Below, one piece after another: positions 16,740 to 26,204 of a DNA stretch of 64,000 bases. Source of the stretch: Kitasatospora xanthocidica. GTDB taxonomy: Bacteria > Actinomycetota > Actinomycetes > Streptomycetales > Streptomycetaceae. The stretch is taken from assembly GCF_014656195.1 (NCBI RefSeq), contig NZ_BNBY01000001.1:28703-92702 (forward strand). Direction: 5' to 3'. Within the stretch, counting starts at the first letter, position 1. Each line of letters starts with the position of its first letter. A program made the translations under genes and the position numbers. The notes below the pieces were generated by a model. The model saw nothing but the letters and a program-made list of their open reading frames with translations, was not told the DNA's origin and did not search any database.

Positions 16740-17335
16740 AGCAGCTGCGCGGGACCGAACTGAAGCGTCTGCACCGCTCCTGGCGGCGCAGCAACGAGTT
16801 CCGGCTCGCGATGATCCTGGAGAACCTGCAGTCGCCGTTCAACGTCGGCTCGGTGGTCCGGACCGGTGCGGCGATGGGCGCCGAGAAGCTGTACCTGGCC
16901 GGGGACACCCCGTCGGTGCGCTCCTCGGGCGCGCAGAAGGCCGCGATGGGCACCGACAAGTACCTGAAGGTTGAGCACTTCCCGACCATCGCCGAGGCGG
17001 TGGCGGCGGCGAAGGCGGACGGCTTCAAGGTGGTCGGCCTGGAGCTGGCGGACGAGGCGGTGCCGATGTTCGCGGCCGCGCTGACCCCGGCGGTGGCCTT
17101 CGTGCTCGGGCACGAGGACCGCGGGATCACGCCGGATGCGCTGGCGCTCTGCGACCAGGTGGTGTTCGTGCCGCAGCTGGGCCGGGTCGGCTCGCTGAAC
17201 GTGTCGGCGGCCGCGACGGTGGCCTGCTACGAGGCGCGCCGCCAGGGGTACGCGATCAGCGGCACCCCGGACGGCGCCCTGGCCGACGACCTGGCCGGGG
17301 ATCTCGGCGACGACCTCGGGGGCGACGAGGACTGA
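16736..17335 (+). CDS. SpoU/TrmH-family RNA 2'-O-methyltransferase
   Basis: A 199-aa SPOUT methyltransferase. Motif 1 is LAMILENLQSPFNVGSVVRTGAAMG with the catalytic Arg and Asn, motif 2 is VAFVLGHEDRGITPDAL, and motif 3 is VFVPQLGRVGSLNVSAAATVACYE. Together these form the trefoil-knot SAM site. It would methylate ribose in tRNA or rRNA. I chose the GTG at 16736, which overlaps the previous stop and begins the conserved part; the longer frame from 16613 lies inside the upstream gene. The C-terminal ~25 residues are acidic (DDLAGDLGDDLGGDED). Confidence 0.88.
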   Translation: MKQLRGTELKRLHRSWRRSNEFRLAMILENLQSPFNVGSVVRTGAAMGAEKLYLAGDTPSVRSSGAQKAAMGTDKYLKVEHFPTIAEAVAAAKADGFKVVGLELADEAVPMFAAALTPAVAFVLGHEDRGITPDALALCDQVVFVPQLGRVGSLNVSAAATVACYEARRQGYAISGTPDGALADDLAGDLGDDLGGDED

Positions 17336-17461
17336 CGAGGGTCGATCACGGGAGGGGTGTGCCGAAAGGCCCACCCCTCCCGCCGTTTCCGCCCGGAAAC
17401 CCCGCGCATCTCTGCCGAACGGCAGATGTGCGGACGGCCCCCGCCCGGAAGCATTCCGGTC

Positions 17462-18358
17462 GTGACCGAACTCCGGATCCTCGACCTGACCAAGGAGTAC
17501 CGCGGCGGCAAGCGCGCGGTGGACTCCTTCTCGCTGACGCTGCGGCCCGGCGTGCTCGGCCTGCTCGGTGCCAACGGCGCCGGCAAGTCGAGCCTGATGC
17601 GCGTCCTGGCCACGGTCACCCGGCCCACCTCCGGCCGGGTGCTGTGGGAGGGCGTCGACACCGCCCGCGACCCCGGGCCGCTGCGCCGTGCCGTCGGCTA
17701 CCTCCCGCAGGACTTCGGCGTCTACCCGCAGCTCACGGCGCGCGAGTTCCTCGACTACCTGGCCGCCGCCAAGGGGATGCGGCGGCGCTCCGCGAAGGCC
17801 CGGATCGACGAACTGCTCGACCTGGTCAACCTGTCGGGCGCGGCCGGGCAGCGGCTCGGGGCGATGTCCGGCGGGATGCGCCAGCGGGTCGGCATCGCCC
17901 AGGCGCTGCTCAACGACCCGGCGCTGCTGATCGTCGACGAGCCGACGGTCGGGCTGGACCCGGAGGAGCGGCTGCGCTTCGGCAGCCTGCTGAGCGGGCT
18001 CGGCGCCGACCGGATCGTGGTGCTGTCCACCCACATCGTCCCGGACGTGGCCGCCACCGCCGACCGGATCGCCGTCATGGGGCACGGCCGGCTGCTGCAC
18101 CACGGCACCCCGGAGGAGCTGCTGCGGCACGCCGAGGGCTCGGTCTGGGAGCTGACCGTCGGGGCCGACCGGCTCCCCGCGCTGCGCTCGCGGTTCCTGC
18201 TCGGCGGCACCACCCGCACCCCGCAGGGGGTCCGGGCCCGAGTGCTGTCCCGGGCCCGGCCCGCACCGGAGGCCCGGCCCGTCCCGCCCCGGCTGGACGA
18301 CGCGTACCTGCTGCTCACCGCCGCGCCGGCGGCGGCCGAGGAGGTGGCGGCATGGTGA
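17462..18358 (+). CDS. ABC exporter ATP-binding protein
   Basis: A 298-aa ATPase subunit. Walker A is GANGAGKSS (residues ~38-46), the Q-loop lies in GYLPQDFGVYPQLTARE, the signature is MSGGMRQRVGIAQALL, Walker B is LLIVDEPTVGLDPEE, and the switch His is in STHIVPDV. The layout matches type-2 (ABC-2) exporters. The GTG at 17462 follows a sequence with no strong ribosome site; upstream codons to 17357 do not look coding. The stop overlaps the start of the permease gene (18352), so the two are coupled. The substrate is unknown. Confidence 0.9.
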   Translation: MTELRILDLTKEYRGGKRAVDSFSLTLRPGVLGLLGANGAGKSSLMRVLATVTRPTSGRVLWEGVDTARDPGPLRRAVGYLPQDFGVYPQLTAREFLDYLAAAKGMRRRSAKARIDELLDLVNLSGAAGQRLGAMSGGMRQRVGIAQALLNDPALLIVDEPTVGLDPEERLRFGSLLSGLGADRIVVLSTHIVPDVAATADRIAVMGHGRLLHHGTPEELLRHAEGSVWELTVGADRLPALRSRFLLGGTTRTPQGVRARVLSRARPAPEARPVPPRLDDAYLLLTAAPAAAEEVAAW

Positions 18359-20037
18359 CGCGCATCGGGGCGCTCGCCCTGGCCGACTTCCGGGAGCGCC
18401 GGCGGCGGCCCGGCTACCTGGTCGTGCTGCTCGGCACGCTCGCCCTCGGGCTGCTGGCCGCGCCGATCGGCGAATCCCGCTGGCAGGTCTTCCAGGTGAC
18501 GGACCTGCACGGCCGCTACACCAGCGGCTACGTGGGGACGGTGACGGCGCTCGGCGGCGCGGTCTGGCTCTCGCTGGCCGGCTTCGGCGTCGCGCGCGGG
18601 GCGATCCCCCGGGACAAGCGGAGCGGCGTCGGCCAGGTGCTCGCCGCCACCCCGATGAGCCGAATCGCCTACCTGGCGGGCAAGTTCGGCAGCAACCTGC
18701 TGCTGTTCGGCTCGATGCTGCTCGCCCTGGCCGGCACGGCGCTCGCGGTGCAGCTGCTCAAGGGCGACTCGGGCCACGTGGACGCGGTGCGGCTGCTGCT
18801 GCCGTACGTCCTGATCACCCTGCCGCTGCTGGCGGTGGTGGCCGGGTGCGCGGTGCTCTTCGACACCCTGCCCGGGCTGCGCGGCGGGCTGGGGGCCACC
18901 GTCTGGTTCGCGGTCTGGCTGGTCCTCGTCCTGGGGGCGCAGACGAGCGACGGCCTGGACGTGCTGGGCATGCGCCGGATCACCGCGTCGATCCGGGAGG
19001 TGCTCGCGGCGGGCGGCCGGCCCACGGACGGCGTGGAGTTCGGGGTCGGGCTGACGGCGGACGACCGGGTGCTCGGCACCTTCGACTGGCCCGGTCTCGG
19101 GCCGGGCAAGGCGGGCGGTCCGGCCGCGACGGGGGCGCTGCTGACGGCCGTCGCGGTCGGGCTCGCCCTGCTCGGGTCGCTGTGGTTCCGGCGCTTCGAC
19201 GGGGCGTCCACGCGCCCGGGTACGACGAGGCTCCGCCCGGGCGGAACGGGGGTACGCCCGGGCGGAACGGGGGTACCCCCAGGCGGAACGGGGGTACGCC
19301 CGGGCGGACGGACCGAAGGGGCCGACCGGGAGGTGGCCGGGGCGGGCGCGGCACCGGAGAGCGGCCCCGCCGCCTTCGCCGCGGCCCCGGCCCGGCTGAC
19401 CTCGGCCCAGGCGACCTCGGCCCGGCTGGCCCCGGCCCACCGGGGCGGCACGGTGCTCGCCGCGCTCGCCGGTGAGCTACGGATCCTGGTCCAGGGGTGG
19501 TGGTTGTGGTGGGCCGGGGCCGCGGCGATCTCGGCGGTGGCACTGAGCGTGGCACCGGCCGGGCCGAGCCACGCGGTACTGCCGTTCGCGATGCTCTGGC
19601 CGATGCTGCTCTGGTCCCGGATGGGCCACCGGGCGGGCGGCGGCAGCATCGAGGAGCTGCTCGGCGCCTGCCCCTCCCCGCTCCGCCGCGGGCTGGCCGC
19701 GCTGCTCGCCGGGATCGTCCCGGCACTGGCGGTGGTGGCCGGGTCCGTGGTCCGGCTGCTCGGCGCCGGGGAGCACCGGGCCGCCGCGGGCGCCCTGGCC
19801 GGGGCCCTGCTGATCCCCGCCCTGGCCCTGCTCTGCGGCACCGTCACCCGCGGGCCCCGGCTGTTCCAGACCCTCTACCCGCTGCTCTGGTACGGGATGA
19901 TCAACCACGTCGGCGGCCTGGACTTCCTCGGTGTCACCGGGCAGCGCGCCCCGGCCCCGGCAGCGGTCGCCGGCCTCGCCGCCGCCCTGGCCCTGGCCTC
20001 GCTCGCCCTGGGGGCGATACGCCACGCCACCCGCTGA
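18352..20037 (+). CDS. ABC-2 type membrane permease with repeat linker
   Basis: A 561-aa membrane subunit for the preceding ATPase. The first half has about six hydrophobic segments (LVVLLGTLALGLLAAPIG, LLLFGSMLLALAGTALAV, LLPYVLITLPLLAVVAGCAV, TVWFAVWLVLVLGAQ and others). The second half has several more (WWLWWAGAAAISAVALSV, LAALLAGIVPALAVVAGSVV, LALASLALGAI). Between them, around residues 295-325, is a Pro/Gly/Thr linker made by a 21-bp tandem repeat. This looks like two permease halves in one chain. It probably exports a lipid, peptide or drug. Confidence 0.82.
   Translation: MVTRIGALALADFRERRRRPGYLVVLLGTLALGLLAAPIGESRWQVFQVTDLHGRYTSGYVGTVTALGGAVWLSLAGFGVARGAIPRDKRSGVGQVLAATPMSRIAYLAGKFGSNLLLFGSMLLALAGTALAVQLLKGDSGHVDAVRLLLPYVLITLPLLAVVAGCAVLFDTLPGLRGGLGATVWFAVWLVLVLGAQTSDGLDVLGMRRITASIREVLAAGGRPTDGVEFGVGLTADDRVLGTFDWPGLGPGKAGGPAATGALLTAVAVGLALLGSLWFRRFDGASTRPGTTRLRPGGTGVRPGGTGVPPGGTGVRPGGRTEGADREVAGAGAAPESGPAAFAAAPARLTSAQATSARLAPAHRGGTVLAALAGELRILVQGWWLWWAGAAAISAVALSVAPAGPSHAVLPFAMLWPMLLWSRMGHRAGGGSIEELLGACPSPLRRGLAALLAGIVPALAVVAGSVVRLLGAGEHRAAAGALAGALLIPALALLCGTVTRGPRLFQTLYPLLWYGMINHVGGLDFLGVTGQRAPAPAAVAGLAAALALASLALGAIRHATR
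19234..19308 (+). repeat. 21-bp tandem repeat inside the ABC permease gene
   Basis: About 3.6 copies of a 21-bp unit (CGCCCGGGCGG followed by AACGGGGGTA) encode a PGGTGVR-type linker. The third copy differs at its first bases. Confidence 0.8.
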
Positions 20038-20548
20038 GCCGGCAGGCCGAGCGGCCGCCGTGGTCGGCGCCGCCCGGCCACCCGGTGCCGACCACCCGTC
20101 ACCGGCCAGGGCCGGCCTCAGCCCGGCTTCCCGGCCATCGGCAACATCGTCGGCAAGCTCGGCCCCGCCCCCACCGACACCGACGGACCGTCGCGTGCCG
20201 GCCGTCCTCGCCCACCTCGGCGAGTAGCCGGCGACGGGCCCCCGAGCCCCCCGCCCCGGAGCACAAAGCTGCCGGTCAACCGGCAGATCGGGCCCGGCCG
20301 GAGCCCGGAACCCCGGAGTACGATGGCCCGGTCCCGGAGGCGCCGAAGGTACGAGAGCGCGCGCGGGCCCGACCCTTGCCGAAGCCGAAGCGATCCTCTC
20401 GGCGCGAGGGCGGGCAGGGCCGCGCGCACCCCGGGACCGTCAACCGCACCACAGCACCAGGCAAGGCCCAGAACGACGGCCCGTCGTGCTGCGCAGGCAG
20501 GGCGGGGGGCCGTTCCACGCCCCGATGCCCGTCTGTGAGGACGCACCC
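20038..20548. other. Intergenic region without a recognised gene
   Basis: This 511-bp stretch follows the permease stop. Frames here are Arg/Pro-rich shadows. It should hold the promoter of the next gene, but I cannot point to a clear one. Confidence 0.4.
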
Positions 20549-21199
20549 ATGACCCCTGCCCTGTCCACCACGAGCCCGGCCACCGGCGGACGCCCGACCG
20601 GGATCGCCGACTCCTCCGGCTGCTCTCCTTCCTTCGACTCCTCCAACTCCTCCAACTCCTCCAACTCCTCCGACTCCTCCCGTCCCTCCCGCCCCTCCGA
20701 CGCCGAATTCACCGAACTCTCCACCTACAGCCGCCTGTTGGACCTGCTGGCGACGACTCCCGCCGCCTACCGGACGATCTGCCACGTGCCGGAGGGGAAC
20801 ACCGCCCTCGCCAGCGAACTGCGCGGCCACCCGCTGGAGCAGGCCGCCAAGTCCATCGTGATCCGGGCCAAACGCACCAAGCAGGACGGCGGCGGCCGGT
20901 ACGCGCTCGCCGTGGTGCCGGGTGACCGCCGGGTCGACCTCGACGCCGTCGGCCGGGCCCTCGGGTCCAACCGGGTCGGCTTCGCCGACCGCACCACCGC
21001 CGAGCGGCTGAGCGGCTGCGTGAGCGGCTCGATCATCCCGTTCTCATTCCACCCCGATCTCGAACTCCTCGTCGACCACGACCTGTTGGCGCATAGCCAT
21101 CTCTATTTCAACGCGGCGAGACTCGATCGCTCCATCGAGCTGTGCACGGCCGTCTACCGGACGCTGGCACAGCCGCAGGTGCTCGCCATCGCCGCCTAG
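20549..21199 (+). CDS. YbaK/aminoacyl-tRNA deacylase-like protein with Ser-rich N-terminus
   Basis: A 216-aa protein. Residues ~1-50 are a low-complexity Ser/Asn stretch encoded by a 9-bp tandem repeat (20639-20680). The remainder resembles YbaK/ProX-type editing domains: YRTICHVPEGNTALASELRGHPLEQAAKSIVI, a conserved-looking RYALAVVPGDRRVDLDAVGRALG, and IIPFSFHPDLELLVDHDLL. These domains hydrolyse mischarged aminoacyl-tRNA. The catalytic Lys region is represented by AAKSIVIRAKRTK. The ATG at 20549 was chosen; the repeat tail may vary among strains. Confidence 0.75.
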   Translation: MTPALSTTSPATGGRPTGIADSSGCSPSFDSSNSSNSSNSSDSSRPSRPSDAEFTELSTYSRLLDLLATTPAAYRTICHVPEGNTALASELRGHPLEQAAKSIVIRAKRTKQDGGGRYALAVVPGDRRVDLDAVGRALGSNRVGFADRTTAERLSGCVSGSIIPFSFHPDLELLVDHDLLAHSHLYFNAARLDRSIELCTAVYRTLAQPQVLAIAA

Positions 21200-21357
21200 C
21201 CCCTCCCCTCCCTCCCCGCCCCTCCGCCCCCTCCCCTCCACCCCGGCCCGGGAACCGCCCTGGGCCGGGGCACGGTCCAGCCCCGCCGGGTCGTCATTCC
21301 GCTGCCGCCGAAACCGGATTCCGCGACCGTGGGCGACCTGGTAGGAAGTGGATCATC

Positions 21358-22161
21358 ATGAACGACAACGATGTAGTAAGACTGGAACAGGTCACCCGCA
21401 CCTACGGGACCGGCCAGAACACCGTCACCGCCCTCGCCGGAGTCACCCTCGGATTCGCCCGCGGCAGCTTCACCGCCGTCATGGGCCCGTCCGGCTCGGG
21501 CAAGAGCACCCTGCTCCAGTGCGCCGCCGGACTCGACCGCCCGGACTCCGGCACCGTCGTCGTCAACGGCGTCGACCTCGGCGGCCTCGACGAGAACGCC
21601 CTGACCGAACTGCGCCGCGAACGCCTGGGCTTCGTCTTCCAGGCCTTCAACCTGCTCGGCGCCCTGACCGCCGAGCAGAACGTCGGCCTGCCGCTGCGCC
21701 TGGCCGGCCGCAGGCCCGACCCCGCGCGGGTCCGGGAGGCCCTGGCCCAGGTGGGCCTCGGCGAGCGGACCGGCCACCTGCCCTCCCAGCTGTCCGGCGG
21801 CCAGCAGCAGCGGGTGGCGATCGCCCGGGCCCTGATCGCCGCCCCCGAGGTGCTCTTCGCCGACGAGCCCACCGGCGCCCTGGACAGTTCCAGCAGCCGC
21901 GAGGTGCTCACCCTGCTCCGCTCCCTCGTCGACCGACAGGGTCAGAGCACCATCATGGTCACCCACGACCCGGTCGCCGCCTCCTACGCCGACACCGTGC
22001 TCTTCCTCGCCGACGGCCGGGTCGTCGACCGGCTGGCCGACCCGGACCCGCAGACCGTCGCCGCCCGGATGACCGCCCTGGAGTCCGCCCGCGACGAAGC
22101 CGCTCGCGAAGAAGCCGCCGGCGAAGAAGGCCCCGACCGGGTCGTGGGTGACCCCAGATGA
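21358..22161 (+). CDS. MacB/LolD-type ABC transporter ATP-binding protein
   Basis: A 267-aa ATPase. Walker A is GPSGSGKST (residues ~44-52), Q-loop LGFVFQAFNLLGALTAEQN, signature LSGGQQQRVAIARAL, Walker B VLFADEPTGALDS, and switch His VTHD. The VFQAFNLL and EPTGALD segments are typical of the FtsE/LolD/MacB group, which uses transmembrane leverage rather than simple transport. A ribosome site (AGGAAG) precedes the ATG. The last ~25 residues are Glu/Ala-rich. The stop overlaps the permease ATG (ATGA). Confidence 0.92.
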   Translation: MNDNDVVRLEQVTRTYGTGQNTVTALAGVTLGFARGSFTAVMGPSGSGKSTLLQCAAGLDRPDSGTVVVNGVDLGGLDENALTELRRERLGFVFQAFNLLGALTAEQNVGLPLRLAGRRPDPARVREALAQVGLGERTGHLPSQLSGGQQQRVAIARALIAAPEVLFADEPTGALDSSSSREVLTLLRSLVDRQGQSTIMVTHDPVAASYADTVLFLADGRVVDRLADPDPQTVAARMTALESARDEAAREEAAGEEGPDRVVGDPR

Positions 22162-24140
22162 CCGTCTATCGTCTGCTCCTCCCGATCGCCGCCGCCTCGA
22201 TGCGCCGCCGCTGGCCGGCCTTCGTCGGCTCCTTCGTCGCCCTCGCCCTCGGCGTCGCGGTGATGTCCGCCGCCGGGGTGCTGCTCAACACCACGATGGG
22301 CGAGGACTCGCTGCCCGGCGCGCCCTCGCTGCACAAGCTGGTGAGCTTCATGGCCGCCATGGCCGGGTTCGTCTCGGTCTTCGTGGTCTCCTCGACCTTC
22401 GCCTTCGCCGTCGCCCAGCGCCGCCAGGAGACGGCGATGCTGCGCGCGGTCGGCGCGACCCCGCGTCAGGTCCGGGCGCTGGTCCTCGGCGAGGCCCTGG
22501 TGGTGGCGCTGGTCGCCGCCGTGGCGGGCTGCGTGATCGGCCTGGCCGTCGCCCCGGCGATCGCCGCCTGGCTGGTCGACCGGGGCGCCGCGCCGGCCGG
22601 CTTCCACTCCGAGCCTGCCGTGCTGCCGCTGCTGCTCGCCGCCTCGGGCGGCCTCCTCGTCGCCCTGCTCGGCGCCTACGCGGCCTCCCGCCGGGCCGGC
22701 CGGGTGCGTCCGGTGGAGGCGCTCGACGAGGTCGCGGTCGACCGGAAGGTGATGCCGGTCTCCCGCTGGGTGGCGGCGGTGCTGTTCCTCGGCGTCTTCG
22801 GCTACACCCTGTCGACCTTCATCTCGATGCCCGCCTCGATGATGGCCGACCCGCAGTCCCGCGATCCGGAGACCACCCCGCAGTGGGCCCTGCTCTTCGA
22901 TGTGATGGCGGTGCTCGCCGGCGGGCTGATCGCCCCGGTGCTGGTGCCCCCGCTGGTGCGCCTGTTCACCTCGGTCGTCCCGCTGCTGCCCGGCGCGGCC
23001 GGGCTGATCGCCCGGCAGAACGCCCTCGCCGCGATCCGCCGCACCGTCTCCACCGCGACGCCGGTCTTCCTGGTGATCGGCCTGGCCGGCTCGGTGGTCG
23101 GCGGCACGGCGGCCTTCAGCGACGCGATGGCCGCCCAGGGCCGCGCCGCCCTGAAGGCCGGCTACGTGGTCGAACCGTCCGACGGCCGTGCCGTGCCCGC
23201 CGACGCCCTCCGGAGCCTCGCCGCCCTGCCGGGCGCCCGGCTGACCACCGCGTCGACCGTACGCTTCGACGGCCTGGCGACCCCCGACCAGCAGCCCGCA
23301 CCCGGCCGCCCCACCGACCTGCCGATCCCGGAGGACGGCCTCGCCGTCGACGGCGACCTGCGCGACTCCTGGAACCTGACCGCCGAGGCCGGCTCGCTCG
23401 CGGACCTGCACGGCAGGACGGTCGCGGTCTCCACCGACCTGGCCCGGGTCTTCGGCTGGCACGTCGGCGACACCCTGACCGCCCGCCTGCCGGACGGCAC
23501 CCGGGAACCGCTGCGCCTGGTCGCCCAGGTCGGCCACCTGCTGCCGCACCTCCCGGAGATCGTCGTCCCCCGCGAGGCGCTCCCCGGCCCGAGCGCCGTC
23601 TCGATCGCCTACCTGTCCACCGACGCGGACCCCGCGCAGGTCACGGCCGCCCTGAACGGCACCACGGCCCGCGCCACCACGGGCACCGCCTGGATCGGCG
23701 CGCGCAACGACCGGTCCACCGACAACGGCTGGATCGCGATGCTGGCGATCCTCGGCCCGGCCCTGCTCTACGCGCTGCTCGCGATCGTCAACACGATGAT
23801 GATGTCCACCGGAGACCGCCTGCGGGACTTCGCCACCCTCCGCCTCACCGGCGGCACCCGCCGCCAGGTCCTCCGCGTGGTCGCCGTCGAAACCCTGCTG
23901 GTCGTCGCCACCGCGGCCGCCCTCGGACTGCTCGTCACCCTGGTCACCCAGTACGCGACGGTCCTGCTGATCGAGAACCGCATCCTCGACGCCACCCGCT
24001 CGGCGGCCCTCGACCTGCCCTGGACCACCCTCGCCGGCACCACCGCGATCTGCCTGCTCCTCGCCCTCCTCTCCAGCCTCCTCCCCGCCCGCCTCGCCCT
24101 CCGCACCCGCCCCCTCGACCTCGCCACCACCCGCCCCTGA
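22158..24140 (+). CDS. FtsX-like ABC permease
   Basis: A 660-aa membrane protein partnered with the preceding ATPase. The N-terminal FtsX domain has helices near AFVGSFVALALGVAVMSAAG, FVSVFVVSSTFAFAV and ALVVALVAAVAGCVIGLAV, with the QRRQETAMLRAVGATPRQV coupling segment. A second set begins near residue 255 (VMAVLAGGLIAPVLVPPLV). A large extracytoplasmic region (~310-510) lies before the C-terminal FtsX domain (MLAILGPALLYALLAIVNTMMM, FATLRLTGGTRRQVLRVVAVE). Two FtsX domains in one chain are typical of actinobacterial members. A hairpin terminator lies 78 bp beyond the stop. Confidence 0.92.
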   Translation: MTVYRLLLPIAAASMRRRWPAFVGSFVALALGVAVMSAAGVLLNTTMGEDSLPGAPSLHKLVSFMAAMAGFVSVFVVSSTFAFAVAQRRQETAMLRAVGATPRQVRALVLGEALVVALVAAVAGCVIGLAVAPAIAAWLVDRGAAPAGFHSEPAVLPLLLAASGGLLVALLGAYAASRRAGRVRPVEALDEVAVDRKVMPVSRWVAAVLFLGVFGYTLSTFISMPASMMADPQSRDPETTPQWALLFDVMAVLAGGLIAPVLVPPLVRLFTSVVPLLPGAAGLIARQNALAAIRRTVSTATPVFLVIGLAGSVVGGTAAFSDAMAAQGRAALKAGYVVEPSDGRAVPADALRSLAALPGARLTTASTVRFDGLATPDQQPAPGRPTDLPIPEDGLAVDGDLRDSWNLTAEAGSLADLHGRTVAVSTDLARVFGWHVGDTLTARLPDGTREPLRLVAQVGHLLPHLPEIVVPREALPGPSAVSIAYLSTDADPAQVTAALNGTTARATTGTAWIGARNDRSTDNGWIAMLAILGPALLYALLAIVNTMMMSTGDRLRDFATLRLTGGTRRQVLRVVAVETLLVVATAAALGLLVTLVTQYATVLLIENRILDATRSAALDLPWTTLAGTTAICLLLALLSSLLPARLALRTRPLDLATTRP

Positions 24141-24217
24141 CCCCACCACCCCACCCGGCCCCGCTCCCCCACCCGGCAGCGGGGCCGGCCTCGTCTCCCC
24201 CAGCCCGAAAACACCAA

Positions 24218-24252
24218 AAAGCCCAGGTCAGAAACGATCTGACCTGGGCTTT
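24218..24252. terminator. Original tRNA-Thr terminator, left of the island; bidirectional
   Basis: AAAGCCCAGGTCAG and CTGACCTGGGCTTT form a 14-bp stem with a 7-nt loop. It lies just past the left copy of the tRNA 3' half, so on the minus strand it would have ended the tRNA transcript before the island inserted. It can also serve the convergent FtsX-type gene. Confidence 0.85.
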
Positions 24253-24258
24253 CAAACT

Positions 24259-24301
24259 GAGCCGCCTGCGGGATTCGAACCCGCGACCTACGCATTACGA
24301 G
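24259..24301 (-). repeat. attL: 43-bp copy of the tRNA-Thr 3' half
   Basis: This segment matches 43185-43227 exactly, from the anticodon loop through the T-arm and acceptor 3' strand. Beyond 24301 the match ends abruptly inside the anticodon region. It is the displaced 3' end of the tRNA gene. Confidence 0.9.
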
Positions 24302-24567
24302 ACGATAAGCGATCGTGTTGCCTGGTTCTGCCTCGTGCTCCGCAGTGCCGTTTTGCCTGATCAGGGCACGTGCGGCTGTTCAGCCTCGTCCACCTGGTGT
24401 TACCTCGTCCAAAGGCGTCCGGCCGCACACCGGCCGCACATGGCTGAACCAGACGCACCAGCCCGGCCGCAACCGGGGCTGTAGGTGCTCCACAACGGAC
24501 AGCAACGACAGCGTGGCGGTCTCGCATCGGCTGCTTCCCTGCCCAACTCACTGAGTCGGGCGGAGTC

Positions 24568-24825
24568 GTGCCCCTGCGGCACTACATCGCCTACCGCTGG
24601 CTGCAGAACGTGGCCAGCGCGATCTTCCAGCCGCCGGCGTCGCACCAGGCGATCCTGCTGTGCCTGCGACTGGACCCGGACACAATGGAGTTGAAGGGTT
24701 GAAGGAAGGCTTCACGCGCGACATGCGCGAGATCGGGCGACCAGGGACCTGGAAGTGGGGATCGCCTCGGCGCCGGACTTGGAGAAGGTGGTGCCGTTGA
24801 CCAGCGGGCGGTCCAGGCAGCCTGA
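24568..24825 (+). pseudogene. Fragment of a DUF5655-type domain protein
   Basis: Translation from about 24568 gives HYIAYRWLQNVASAIF, then AILLCLRLDPDTMELKG and a stop. Shifting frame continues GFTRDMREIG, then DLEVGIASAPDLEKVVPL. This is the order of DUF5655 domains (…LRLDPD…FTRDVR.IG..GTGDLEV.I.S..DLE…), often found at the C-terminus of restriction-related and DUF262/DUF4268-type proteins. At least one nonsense change and one frameshift are present, and there is no start. It is a relic, perhaps of an earlier defence gene. Confidence 0.55.
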
Positions 24826-24836
24826 CGAAAGCACTA

Positions 24837-25924
24837 GGCGCGTATTTGATTGTGATCATTCTGGGAAGTTGACCTCGCGGCGCGGTCTGGTCCGGTAGAC
24901 CGTGTTCCGTGACGCGAGTGCAACTTTCAGATTCGGAGTGAGAGTTCATCGAGCCGTACCTGCCGATCGGCGAGTACGGCCCGTACCCCGAACAACTGCG
25001 CCGGCAGTTCGAAGGGGTGATCTGGCACTTCAAGACCGGCAGTCAGTGACATGAGACGCCCCGGGAGTTCGGTGCCTGGTCGACCGTCCACAACCGGTTC
25101 CGGCAGTGGAGGGACGCCGGCGTCTTCGAGGCCCTGCTGGAGGGTACGATCGCGGAAGCCGCCAAGCGCGGAGAGGTGGACCTGTCCCTGGTCAGTGTGG
25201 ACTCCACCACCGTCCGGGCCCATCACGACGCTGCGGGGATGCACCTGGACGCCGATGCCCTTGCCGCCTTGGAGAAAGCCGCCGAGGAGGCGGACAAGGC
25301 CCGGCAAAAGGGGGCGGCCCGCAGGAACAAGACGGACGTCACGACCCGGAACGCGAAGAGCGGCGACGCATCCGACGTCGCCGCAAGCTCCGTCTGAAGG
25401 CAGCTCTGCTCGGACGCTCCAGAGGCGGGCAGACCAGCAAGGTCCACATTGCCGGCGAGCGAAAGTGCCGCCCGCTGGCCTTCGTCCTGACCGAGGGCCA
25501 GGCCGCCGACAGCCCGCAGTTCATCACCGTGCTGGGGAAGATCCGTGTCCGCGGGCCCGTCGGCCGTCCTCGCACCCGGCCCGACGCGGTCGCCGGAGAC
25601 AAGGCCTACTCGTCGCGCGGCAACCGCTCCCACCTGCGCAAACGCGGCATCAAGGCCGTCATCCCGGAGAAGGTCGACCAGGCCGCCAACCGCAGGAAGA
25701 AGGGCAGCAGGGGCGGCCGACCCGTCAGCCATGACGACGAGCTCTACAAGGACCGGAACACCGTCGAGCGCCTGATCAACAAGATGAAGGCCTGGCGAGG
25801 CATAGCCACGCGCTATGACAAGACCCCCCGACGAGCTACCTCGCCGGCCTCCATCTTCGCGGCGCGATGATCTGGATCAAGGACCTCACCAGAGCCGCCA
25901 CTTGATCACGACCAAATACGCGCC
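24837..25924 (+). mobile_element. Degenerate IS5-family insertion sequence
   Basis: The terminal inverted repeats read GGCGCGTATTTG(A)TTGTGATCA at the left and the near-complement at the right. A 3-bp CTA lies directly outside each end (24834-24836 and 25925-25927), consistent with a target duplication. Length is about 1,088 bp, with one decayed transposase gene. Confidence 0.8.
24909..25905 (+). pseudogene. IS5-family transposase, inactivated
   Basis: A DDE transposase of ~320 residues in intact relatives. Visible parts: FIEPYLPIGEYGPYPEQLRR, AWSTVHNRFRQWRDAGVFEALL, the first Asp in VSVDSTTVRAHHDAAG, the second Asp in VAGDKAYSSRGNR, and the Glu in NTVERLINKMKAWRGIATRYD. It is broken by two TGA codons where Trp is expected (SDSE*EF and TGSQ*HE), a frameshift near 25,345 and another near the C-run at ~25,825. 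The natural end is the TGA at 25903-25905. It cannot make active enzyme. Confidence 0.85.
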
Positions 25925-26204
25925 CTAGGCGGCTGGAGCTTCATGCTCTAGCCACCCCCGTGCCTCTGTGGCCCCCGGCGCCGGCTGCCCGTGGTTCTCA
26001 CCTCACGCCTCCGGCCCGGCGAGGGTGAAAGTCGTCCTGGGTCAGCTCGGCAGCTCCGCGTAGTTCGAGGAGAGTCACACAGCGCGGCGACACGTGTGAG
26101 CACCCCTTGATATCCTCGGCACCAACATGCAATATGCCCGAGTTGCCCCACTCTGCCGGATAGGAGTGGCGCACGCCCCCTTCGTCTTCAGTCATGATGC
26201 TCAC

